From Haemophilus sp. (GTDB lineage Bacteria > Pseudomonadota > Gammaproteobacteria > Enterobacterales > Pasteurellaceae), in assembly GCA_019423005.1 (NCBI GenBank), contig JAHZCF010000061.1:1-5354 (forward strand): a stretch of 5,354 bases of DNA, in the 5' to 3' direction. The number at the start of each line of letters is the position of its first letter. Position 1 is the first letter of the stretch. The notes below the pieces were generated by a model. That model had not been told where the DNA came from. It ran no database searches and saw nothing but the letters and a program-made list of their open reading frames with translations. The position numbers were made by a program, and so were the translations under genes. Below, piece after piece: positions 1 to 4,606 of this stretch.

Positions 1-17
1 TCTAATACATCAGACAT
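1..17 (-). CDS. mukB: MukB chromosome partition protein, extreme N-terminus (partial)
   Basis: Only five codons are visible (M-S-D-V-L) before the window ends, so the identity rests on context. The ATG overlaps the mukE stop by one base (TAATG), the usual sign of translational coupling, and an AGGAG ribosome binding site lies inside the last mukE codons, 10 bases upstream. In gammaproteobacteria the gene following mukF-mukE is mukB, the large SMC-like ATPase of the MukBEF condensin that binds MukF and MukE and organises the chromosome. The other nearby ATG, complement of 8-10, hits a stop after one codon, which supports this start. No MukB-specific residue can be seen in so short a piece. Confidence 0.6.
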
Positions 18-769
18 TATTCTTGTTCTCCTGCATCATCAAATTCTTCATCAATGTCGACTGCACTTTCTTCATCATCGAGATCATCAGCATGACTTGC
101 CGCTTTTGCTTGCTTTTCGAGTTCGAGAGATTGCGGTGTGGCTGCTTCCCCATCACGAATTAAGCGAGCTTGTGCTTCTAACGGATCATCACCAGAACGT
201 ACTTCAGCACCAAAACGGAAAACTGATTCTGAAATAGTAAATTTACCGCTATGCTGTTCACCTACGGTATGAATCATGCCTAAACGGCGTAAACGACCGA
301 TCGCTGCGCGTACTTTTTCAGATAATTTTTGTTTATCTAAATCCGAACCACTAGAGCGCTGATTGACAGCTTTCAATAATTTGCCTTCGTCTGCTAAATT
401 CAGTAATTCATCATAGACTTCTTGTGTACTGAAGATACCTTGCTGCGCCAAACGTTCTGGGCTTAAATATAAATAGCAAAGCACTTTTCCTACCAACATC
501 TCTAATTCAGAAAGCACTGAACGAGCAATTAACGTCGTCGCTTTTGGACGTAAATAGAAAAAGCCTTCCGGTGCACGAATTAATTCCACGTTGTAACGGC
601 GGTAAAAGCCATCTAACTCATTTTGGAAATCCATCAAAAAAGCATGATTATCTAATTGATCGGTGCTGATATGGCGACCTGAACGCAATAAGCTGTCCAC
701 TGTCGGGAAAATAGGGTTTGCAATGGCATTTGCCAATTTCGGGGAAATTACATCTTGAATATCTGTCAT
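17..769 (-). CDS. mukE: MukE, subunit of MukBEF condensin
   Basis: MukE binds as dimers to the MukF kleisin and modulates the MukB ATPase in chromosome compaction and segregation; it acts on the nucleoid. The 250-residue protein matches my memory of E. coli MukE along most of its length: ANPIFP (17-22), LRSGRHI (28-34), LDNHAFLMDFQ (39-49), YNVELIRAPEGFFYLRP (59-75), VLCYLYLSPERLA (97-108), and SVFRFGAEVRSGDDP (182-196). These form the paired winged-helix core. Residues 228-250 are a very acidic tail rich in D and E. E. coli MukE is roughly 225-234 residues, so this tail is somewhat longer. The start is preceded only by a weak GAGAAA, but the N-terminus (LA-AIANPIFP) aligns well from here. 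mukE lies 46 bases after mukF with no terminator between them, and its stop overlaps mukB, consistent with one mukFEB transcript. Confidence 0.97.
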   Translation of the reverse strand: MTDIQDVISPKLANAIANPIFPTVDSLLRSGRHISTDQLDNHAFLMDFQNELDGFYRRYNVELIRAPEGFFYLRPKATTLIARSVLSELEMLVGKVLCYLYLSPERLAQQGIFSTQEVYDELLNLADEGKLLKAVNQRSSGSDLDKQKLSEKVRAAIGRLRRLGMIHTVGEQHSGKFTISESVFRFGAEVRSGDDPLEAQARLIRDGEAATPQSLELEKQAKAASHADDLDDEESAVDIDEEFDDAGEQE

Positions 770-815
770 GGTTAATTTCTCATTTTATGAATTCGTTTTT
801 GGGTAAGCCACGAAA

Positions 816-2150
816 TTAATATTTATCAATCACATGCGCTTGCACTTCTGCGCCGTAATCGTTAATTTCCTGCCATTGCGGATAAATACCGGCTAAATCA
901 TCATTTGCCATACCTAAACGCACAGCTTGATCCACTATAATACGCGCCACATCGAAATGACGGGAAAGCGGATAAGCTTCTAATTGTTCTTTTAAGACTA
1001 AACTTAAATCAATCGGACGATTATTTTCACGATATTGAATTAATAAGCCTTGCATATGCTCGACGATTTGCTCATGTAAATCAGCCAAAGACTCGTATTG
1101 CAATTCTTCAGGTAATTCCCCCAATGCATCATCTTCACGTAATACCATTTCTTCATCACGCAGATCGACCAAACGTTCCGCTTGAGCAGTCCACAAGAAC
1201 CAAGGATGATCGAAATAGCTATGGATAGAATTACGCAAGCGTTGTGAGAATACACGGTTTTTATCCATATCAATGGCGGTACGGATAAATTTATGCACGT
1301 GACGGTCATAGCCAATCCATAAATCGATGGCTTGTTGCCCCCAGCTAATAATGCGGTCTAGCTTGGATTGCAAATCAGTAATTAATTGTTCAATAAAGTA
1401 GAGCTCATCATGGCCTATCACACAATCTTGAATACGTAATAATTGTGCCTGTAACTTATCACCTGCTGCATTTAAGGTGTCTTGTAACTCACGTAAATTG
1501 CCTGAAGTTTCATCTAATAAACGTTCACAACTAGAAATTGCTGCCTGCCAATCTTTGGTAAGTAAATTCGCAATTTCTTCCTTAATACTCTGCTGATTTT
1601 CATCCATCACACGTTGTGATAAATCGATACTATCGAAAATCTCTGCTACTGAATATTTTAACGGAGCGAAAACATTACGACGCCAAAAATGCTCATTCTC
1701 CCCTTTTGCTGTACCTTCTTCTGCAGCATCAGATGCACGCTGAATTTCATCAGCCACAATAGAAAGCTGTACAGAAAGACGCAACGCAGAAAATTCACGC
1801 TGACGAATATAATAATCTGATACGCCAACACCTAATGGAGTGAGACGATAAATGGAAAGCCCTTCAGTAAACTCGCTACTGAAACGATTAAGAAAACGCT
1901 GCTTCACCAATTCATTGATAGCATTATTCGCACGGGTGGCAATCGCATCCGTTGATTGGTCAAAGGCACTGGTTGTGTGGCGGAAAATATCCACTAAATC
2001 GGCTTCTAGCATCTCACCGTCTAAGCGTTCGTTGTTATAGATAGCGATGGCCAGTAAAAACACTAAGCGCTCTGTCGGCAGATTTAACGAAAATTCCCGC
2101 TCTTTCGCCCATGAGACGAGCTCAGGAATGGTTTGTGAGGTTTCGATCAT
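816..2150 (-). CDS. mukF: MukF, kleisin subunit of MukBEF condensin
   Basis: MukF is the kleisin that bridges the MukB heads and recruits MukE in the bacterial condensin that organises and segregates the chromosome. The 444-residue length is close to E. coli MukF (440). Recognisable blocks from N to C terminus are SQTIPELVSWA, ERLDGEMLEADLVD, a long stretch with LKYSVAEIFDSIDLSQRVMDE, KDWQAAISSCERLL, and the highly conserved LQSKLDRIISWGQQAIDLWI followed by GYDRHVHKFIRTAIDMDKNR. The C-terminus is the conserved INDYGAEVQAHVIDKY. Expected domains are an N-terminal winged helix, a central helical and coiled-coil region, and a C-terminal winged helix that contacts MukB. The chosen ATG gives MIETSQTIPELV, which aligns with E. 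coli MSEFSQTVPELV; its ribosome binding site is weak. In E. coli the operon begins with smtA, but no such gene lies directly upstream here, so mukF appears to be first in the transcript. Confidence 0.98.
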   Translation of the reverse strand: MIETSQTIPELVSWAKEREFSLNLPTERLVFLLAIAIYNNERLDGEMLEADLVDIFRHTTSAFDQSTDAIATRANNAINELVKQRFLNRFSSEFTEGLSIYRLTPLGVGVSDYYIRQREFSALRLSVQLSIVADEIQRASDAAEEGTAKGENEHFWRRNVFAPLKYSVAEIFDSIDLSQRVMDENQQSIKEEIANLLTKDWQAAISSCERLLDETSGNLRELQDTLNAAGDKLQAQLLRIQDCVIGHDELYFIEQLITDLQSKLDRIISWGQQAIDLWIGYDRHVHKFIRTAIDMDKNRVFSQRLRNSIHSYFDHPWFLWTAQAERLVDLRDEEMVLREDDALGELPEELQYESLADLHEQIVEHMQGLLIQYRENNRPIDLSLVLKEQLEAYPLSRHFDVARIIVDQAVRLGMANDDLAGIYPQWQEINDYGAEVQAHVIDKY

Positions 2151-2190
2151 TCGGTTACAAAAGCTTAAAATTGAACAAAAAATTTCTGAG

Positions 2191-2219
2191 ATTATACAGG
2201 ATTTTTTATCGTTCTTGAA
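2191..2219 (-). promoter_or_regulatory. Candidate sigma-70 promoter for mukFEB
   Basis: On the minus strand a perfect -10 hexamer TATAAT (complement of 2191-2196) is preceded, after 17 bases, by a weak -35 TTCAAG (complement of 2214-2219, three of six matches). Transcription would start near 2184 and give a leader of about 34 bases before the mukF ATG. A second TATAAT on the same strand (complement of 2258-2263) has no credible -35 element and is a weaker alternative. This is a motif-based prediction only. Confidence 0.45.
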
Positions 2220-2235
2220 ATCTTCTTATAAATTG

Positions 2236-2244
2236 ACCGAACTT
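2236..2244 (-). other. Degenerate DNA uptake signal sequence
   Basis: ACCGAACTT on the plus strand reads AAGTTCGGT on the minus strand, one base different from the uptake signal AAGTGCGGT. It is flanked by A/T-rich sequence and preceded by TTG as in the exact copy at 2370. It may be a decayed signal in the muk leader region; chance similarity cannot be excluded. Confidence 0.35.
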
Positions 2245-2269
2245 TTTATCTTTCAAGATTATATGTGGC

Positions 2270-2292
2270 TAATCTGCGATATAAACAGATTA
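2270..2292. repeat. Inverted repeat in the mukF upstream region
   Basis: TAATCTG (2270-2276) and CAGATTA (2286-2292) form a perfect 7-bp inverted repeat separated by nine A/T-rich bases. Both halves lie upstream of the two TATAAT motifs that read toward mukF. The arrangement could be a dimeric regulator's operator or a weak hairpin. It has no T-run typical of a terminator and matches neither the FNR nor the CRP consensus. Confidence 0.4.
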
Positions 2293-2316
2293 ATAAATAG
2301 ATGTTATCTTCAAAAC

Positions 2317-2343
2317 AAAGAGCCACAAATTGTGGCTCTTTTT
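2317..2343 (-). terminator. Rho-independent terminator, possibly bidirectional
   Basis: AAAGAGCCAC (2317-2326) pairs perfectly with GTGGCTCTTT (2332-2341) across a five-base AAATT loop. On the minus strand the stem is followed by TTTGTTTTG, a reasonable U-tract; on the plus strand it is followed by a shorter T-run up to 2343. The only gene running into it is the 31-codon ORF on the minus strand, 38 bases away. It would also insulate the muk promoter from the fnr side. Confidence 0.8.
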
Positions 2344-2369
2344 ATCTTCTCAAAACAATCAAAAATTTG

Positions 2370-2378
2370 ACCGCACTT
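2370..2378 (-). other. DNA uptake signal sequence (AAGTGCGGT)
   Basis: This is an exact 9-base uptake signal of the Haemophilus type on the minus strand. The A/T-rich tract CAAATTTTT that follows resembles the extended uptake-signal consensus. It overlaps the second of the two tandem TAA stops ending the 31-codon ORF and lies between that ORF and its terminator. Such signals mark self DNA for uptake during natural transformation in Pasteurellaceae. Confidence 0.9.
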
Positions 2379-2379
2379 A

Positions 2380-2475
2380 TTACAATAGATATCGCCAAAC
2401 GAATGCGCTGACTAAAATAATCAGCATGATAATAATTTGTATTAAACGTTTTTTGGTTAATTTTTCTGCAGCCAT
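2380..2475 (-). CDS. Putative 31-residue single-span membrane miniprotein
   Basis: I do not recognise a named family. The ORF starts MAAEKLTKKR, with four lysine/arginine residues before a hydrophobic run at residues 11-27 (isoleucine, leucine, methionine, valine, then FVW), and ends RYLL. This is a classic short bitopic membrane protein with a predicted cytoplasmic N-terminus. It ends in tandem TAA TAA codons. A modest AAAGAG ribosome binding site lies about nine bases before the ATG. The frame stays open for 11 more codons upstream to a TAG (complement of 2509-2511), but there is no ATG, GTG or TTG in that stretch, only ATT and ATC. It is transcribed away from fnr and is followed by an uptake signal and a perfect hairpin terminator, which supports a real transcription unit. 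Short length makes a chance ORF possible. Confidence 0.6.
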   Translation of the reverse strand: MAAEKLTKKRLIQIIIMLIILVSAFVWRYLL

Positions 2476-2527
2476 ATTGATTTGCTCTTTGATAACTTCT
2501 GAAATTGACTATTTAGTGGTAGAATAA

Positions 2528-2541
2528 TTGCGTTAGATCAA
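2528..2541 (+). promoter_or_regulatory. FNR box in the fnr control region
   Basis: TTGCG-TTAG-ATCAA matches the FNR consensus TTGAT-N4-ATCAA at eight of ten positions, with a perfect right half-site. It overlaps the predicted -35 region of fnr, a position that would block RNA polymerase, consistent with the negative autoregulation known for E. coli fnr. It is also about 60 bases from the start of the divergent 31-codon ORF, so it could influence that gene as well. Binding is inferred from the motif. Confidence 0.6.
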
Positions 2542-2555
2542 TTTTACACTATATT
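2528..2555 (+). promoter_or_regulatory. Candidate fnr promoter
   Basis: TTGCGT (2528-2533) as -35 and TATATT (2550-2555, five of six matches) as -10 are spaced by 16 bases, predicting a start near 2562 and a very short leader. The -35 element is shared with the left half of the FNR box. TACACT at 2545-2550 is an alternative -10 element without a good -35. Confidence 0.4.
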
Positions 2556-2573
2556 TATCGATTTGAGGAATAA

Positions 2574-3347
2574 ATGAAGAATTTCGTTTCAGAAACCAAA
2601 TCAGGACGCAGAGTTCAATCTGGCGGTTGTGCAATCCATTGTCAAGATTGCAGTATTAGCCAACTTTGTATCCCTTTCACATTGAACGAACATGAGCTCG
2701 ATCAGCTTGATAATATCATCGAGCGTAAAAAACCCATCCAAAAATCTCAAGTCCTTTTTAAAGCCGGTGATACACTGAATTCCATTTATGCGATTCGTTC
2801 TGGAACCATTAAAACTTATACCATTAGCGAAGCCGGTGAAGAACAAATTACCTCTTTCCACTTACCTGGTGATTTAGTGGGCTTTGATGCGATCACAAAT
2901 ATGCAACATCCAAGTTTTGCACAGGCTTTGGAAACCGCTATGGTATGTGAAATTCCATTTGATATCTTAGATGACTTATCTGGAAAAATGCCTAAACTTC
3001 GTCAACAAATTATGCGTTTAATGAGTAGTGAAATCAAAAGCGATCAAGAAATGATTTTATTACTGTCTAAAATGAATGCTGAAGAACGTTTAGCGGCATT
3101 TATCCATAATCTATCAAAACGTTATTCCGCTCGTGGTTTCTCAGCGAAAGAATTCCGTTTAACCATGACCCGTAGTGATATCGGTAACTATCTTGGTTTA
3201 ACCGTTGAAACCATCAGTCGTTTACTTGGCCGTTTCCAAAAACTGGGTGTACTCTCTGTTCAAGGTAAATACATTACTATTAATGATATTAATGCATTGA
3301 TTGATTTAACCGGTGTACATAAAACCAAAATCCAATTAGCAGAATAA
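2574..3347 (+). CDS. fnr: FNR, oxygen-sensing transcriptional regulator
   Basis: FNR is a cytoplasmic CRP-family regulator that dimerises and binds DNA when it holds an oxygen-labile [4Fe-4S] cluster, switching genes between aerobic and anaerobic growth. The 257-residue protein aligns with E. coli FNR (250 residues) shifted by three. The cluster ligands correspond to C23, C26 and C32 in GCAIHCQDCSISQLC, and C125 in MVCEIPF; C19 matches the non-essential E. coli C16. The sensory beta-roll spans roughly 33-145, the dimerisation helix follows (D157 corresponds to E. coli D154), and the helix-turn-helix contains TVETISRLLG with the base-contacting E212, S215 and R216. The C-terminus is a few residues longer than in E. 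coli. GAGG lies five bases before the ATG. It stands alone between a promoter bearing an FNR box and a strong terminator. Orthologues include HlyX of Actinobacillus. Confidence 0.98.
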   Translation: MKNFVSETKSGRRVQSGGCAIHCQDCSISQLCIPFTLNEHELDQLDNIIERKKPIQKSQVLFKAGDTLNSIYAIRSGTIKTYTISEAGEEQITSFHLPGDLVGFDAITNMQHPSFAQALETAMVCEIPFDILDDLSGKMPKLRQQIMRLMSSEIKSDQEMILLLSKMNAEERLAAFIHNLSKRYSARGFSAKEFRLTMTRSDIGNYLGLTVETISRLLGRFQKLGVLSVQGKYITINDINALIDLTGVHKTKIQLAE

Positions 3348-3350
3348 ATT

Positions 3351-3376
3351 AAAAGCGTGAGTTTTCACGCTTTTTT
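3351..3376 (+). terminator. Rho-independent terminator of fnr
   Basis: AAAAGCGTGA (3351-3360) pairs perfectly with TCACGCTTTT (3365-3374) over a GTTT loop and continues into a run of six T. It begins three bases after the fnr stop codon, so uspE should be transcribed mainly from its own promoter. Confidence 0.92.
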
Positions 3377-3397
3377 AACATTTGAAACAAAAAAAAC

Positions 3398-3411
3398 TTG
3401 CACGAGATCAC
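3398..3411 (+). promoter_or_regulatory. Possible FNR box upstream of uspE
   Basis: TTGCA-CGAG-ATCAC matches the FNR consensus at seven of ten positions and has the same left half pattern (TTGC) as the box in front of fnr. Its centre, between 3404 and 3405, is about 61 bases upstream of the transcription start predicted from the promoter at 3430-3458. That is the class I activator position. The weaker match keeps confidence low. Confidence 0.4.
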
Positions 3412-3429
3412 TTTTTTGAGAATAGGTTC

Positions 3430-3458
3430 TTGTCATCGTTTAAAATCTTTTCTATCCT
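3430..3458 (+). promoter_or_regulatory. Candidate uspE promoter
   Basis: TTGTCA (3430-3435, five of six matches to the -35 consensus) and TATCCT (3453-3458, four of six matches to the -10 consensus) are separated by the optimal 17 bases. The predicted start is near 3465, giving a leader of about 21 bases that contains the GGAGG ribosome binding site. TAAAAT at 3441-3446 is an alternative -10 but lacks a well-spaced -35. Confidence 0.5.
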
Positions 3459-3485
3459 ATTGATATCTCATATCTTGGAGGTTTT

Positions 3486-4409
3486 ATGAAATTTAATAAT
3501 ATTCTTGTTGTACTCAATCCTGATAACGAAAAACAATATGCTCTAGCTCGTGCCGTTCGTCTTGTTAAAGAACAGCAAAATGAAACAAAGGTAAAAATCA
3601 CCACCCTATTGAGTGTTTATGACTTATCGTATGAGATGTCAGCCCTTCTTTCTTCTGAAGAACGCAGCGAAATGCATAAAACAGCCGTTGAACAACAACG
3701 TCAAGCTGTGCAGTTTTATTTAGATAAATATGCTGATCCGGCAATTGAGTTTGAATCTCACATTGTATGGAGCAGCAATGAAGCGGATGCAATTCGTGAA
3801 GAAGTTGAAAAAAATCAATACGACCTCGTTGTGAAATACACTAAAGATGAAGAAAGTTTCACTTCATTGATTTTCACACCAGTAGATTGGCAATTGTTAC
3901 GTAAATGTCCAATCCCAGTATTAATGGTACGTGATGGCGACTGGAAACACCAACGCCGTATTTTAGTCGCTGTTAATGTGTCGGGTGAGCAAGAATATCA
4001 AGATGAATTCAATCAAGAATTAGTTTCAACAGGTATGAATTTAGCGGAAAACTTAAACCGTGGTAACGTACATTTAGTCGCAGCCTACCCTGTTGCACCA
4101 ATTAATATGGCGATTGATTTACCTGAATTTAATACTTCAGGTTATGAAAATGGTATTCGTGGCCAACACCTCATCAATATGAAATCCTTGCGTCAAAAAT
4201 TTGGCATTGATGAAGATCATACCCACGTACGTGAAGGTTTCCCTGAAGAAGTGATTCCTGAAGTGGCGAAAGAAATTGAAGCTGAATTAGTGATTTTAGG
4301 TACAGTGGGAAGAACGGGTTTATCTGCAGCGTTACTAGGTAATACAGCTGAACATGTGATTAGTAAATTAAGCTGCAATTTATTAGCCATTAAACCATCT
4401 AAAAAATAA
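3486..4409 (+). CDS. uspE: UspE, tandem universal stress protein
   Basis: This is a cytoplasmic protein with two universal stress protein domains (about residues 1-150 and 155-305), as in E. coli UspE (316 residues), where the family is linked to stress survival and cell interactions. Shared blocks include SYEMSALLS, the IFTP-DW-LLRKCPIPV segment ending domain 1, PVAPINMAIDLPEF (202-215), RGQHLINMKSLRQKFGI (225-241) and PEEVIPEVA. The second domain carries GTVG (272-275), nine residues, then GN (285-286), close to the ATP-binding pattern G-2X-G-9X-G(S/T) but with N at the last place. Domain 1 lacks this pattern. The acidic tail that I recall in E. coli is absent. A strong GGAGG lies four bases before the ATG. 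uspE is also next to fnr in E. coli, so this pairing is conserved synteny. A possible FNR box lies upstream. Confidence 0.95.
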   Translation: MKFNNILVVLNPDNEKQYALARAVRLVKEQQNETKVKITTLLSVYDLSYEMSALLSSEERSEMHKTAVEQQRQAVQFYLDKYADPAIEFESHIVWSSNEADAIREEVEKNQYDLVVKYTKDEESFTSLIFTPVDWQLLRKCPIPVLMVRDGDWKHQRRILVAVNVSGEQEYQDEFNQELVSTGMNLAENLNRGNVHLVAAYPVAPINMAIDLPEFNTSGYENGIRGQHLINMKSLRQKFGIDEDHTHVREGFPEEVIPEVAKEIEAELVILGTVGRTGLSAALLGNTAEHVISKLSCNLLAIKPSKK

Positions 4410-4434
4410 GCCTATTTAGCTTTTTATTTAAAAC

Positions 4435-4443
4435 AAGTGCGGT
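4435..4443 (+). other. DNA uptake signal sequence, left arm
   Basis: This is an exact AAGTGCGGT on the plus strand, forming the left arm of the terminator hairpin. It fits the Haemophilus, not the Actinobacillus pleuropneumoniae, dialect of uptake signal. Confidence 0.92.
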
Positions 4444-4465
4444 CAGAAAAACAATCGTTTTATTG

Positions 4466-4474
4466 ACCGCACTT
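4466..4474 (-). other. DNA uptake signal sequence, right arm
   Basis: This is an exact ACCGCACTT on the plus strand, that is AAGTGCGGT on the minus strand, forming the right arm of the terminator hairpin. In its reading direction the sequence after it is CAATAAAACG, moderately A/T-rich. Confidence 0.92.
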
Positions 4475-4488
4475 TTTTGTTAAAAAAA

Positions 4489-4504
4489 TGTGAATTTTCT
4501 CACA
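4489..4504 (+). promoter_or_regulatory. Perfect CRP (CAP) binding site
   Basis: TGTGA-ATTTTC-TCACA is a perfect CRP inverted repeat with the standard six-base spacer, flanked by AAA on the left and AAA on the right as in the extended consensus. It is the ordinary N-type site, not the TGCGA type used with Sxy in competence genes. Its centre, between 4496 and 4497, lies about 61 bases upstream of the start predicted from the -10 at 4545-4550, the class I activation position. Confidence 0.85.
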
Positions 4505-4544
4505 AAATCAACTTTTTCTATTCGTCTCATTATTTCTTTTTCGT

Positions 4545-4550
4545 TATACT
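4545..4550 (+). promoter_or_regulatory. Candidate -10 element of a CRP-dependent promoter
   Basis: TATACT matches the -10 consensus at five of six positions. The region 17 bases upstream (TCGTCT, 4522-4527) is a poor -35 element, as expected for a promoter that relies on an activator. Transcription would start near 4557 and leave a leader of about 50 bases. Confidence 0.5.
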
Positions 4551-4606
4551 TATCCGCCCTATCGAAGACTTTCTATAAATTGATTTATTATTAAAAAGGA
4601 AAGACC

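Larger units (their letters stand above)
4435..4478 (+). terminator. uspE terminator made of two inverted uptake signals
   Basis: AAGTGCGGTCA (4435-4445) and TGACCGCACTT (4464-4474) form a perfect 11-bp stem, followed by a T-run to 4478. The 18-base loop can fold further, as AAAAC (4448-4452) pairs with GTTTT (4457-4461). Each arm is an exact uptake signal. Inverted uptake-signal pairs acting as terminators are well known in Haemophilus. It ends transcription from uspE and separates it from the CRP-controlled gene. Confidence 0.9.

Noticed and set aside
1040..1315. Second minus-strand ORF of 91 codons inside mukF
   Set aside because: It lies wholly inside the well-conserved mukF frame, has unusual composition rich in C, I and W, and has no clear ribosome binding site.
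2258..2263. Second TATAAT toward mukF as the main promoter
   Set aside because: The hexamer is perfect, but the sequence 16-18 bases upstream has no credible -35, so it was kept only as an alternative.
2220..2343. Plus-strand small RNA ending at the hairpin at 2317-2341
   Set aside because: The hairpin could end such an RNA, but I found no plus-strand promoter with both elements at good spacing, and the minus-strand ORF already explains the terminator.
1852..2370. Plus-strand ORFs of 62 and 107 codons running antisense to mukF and across its upstream region
   Set aside because: They overlap conserved mukF codons or cross the muk promoter and the hairpin terminator, with no ribosome binding site and no protein-like domains.
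2330..2527. Plus-strand ORF of 65 codons opposite the 31-codon gene
   Set aside because: It starts inside the terminator hairpin, has no ribosome binding site, crosses an uptake signal, and mirrors the more credible minus-strand ORF.
2601..2861. Minus-strand ORF of 86 codons antisense to fnr
   Set aside because: fnr conservation fully explains this region; no start signals were seen.
3348..3485. Riboswitch or attenuator between fnr and uspE
   Set aside because: The only stable structure is the fnr terminator. The predicted uspE leader is about 21 bases, too short for a riboswitch.
3598..3792. Minus-strand ORF of 64 codons antisense to uspE
   Set aside because: It lies within the conserved uspE frame, and its composition does not look like a real protein.
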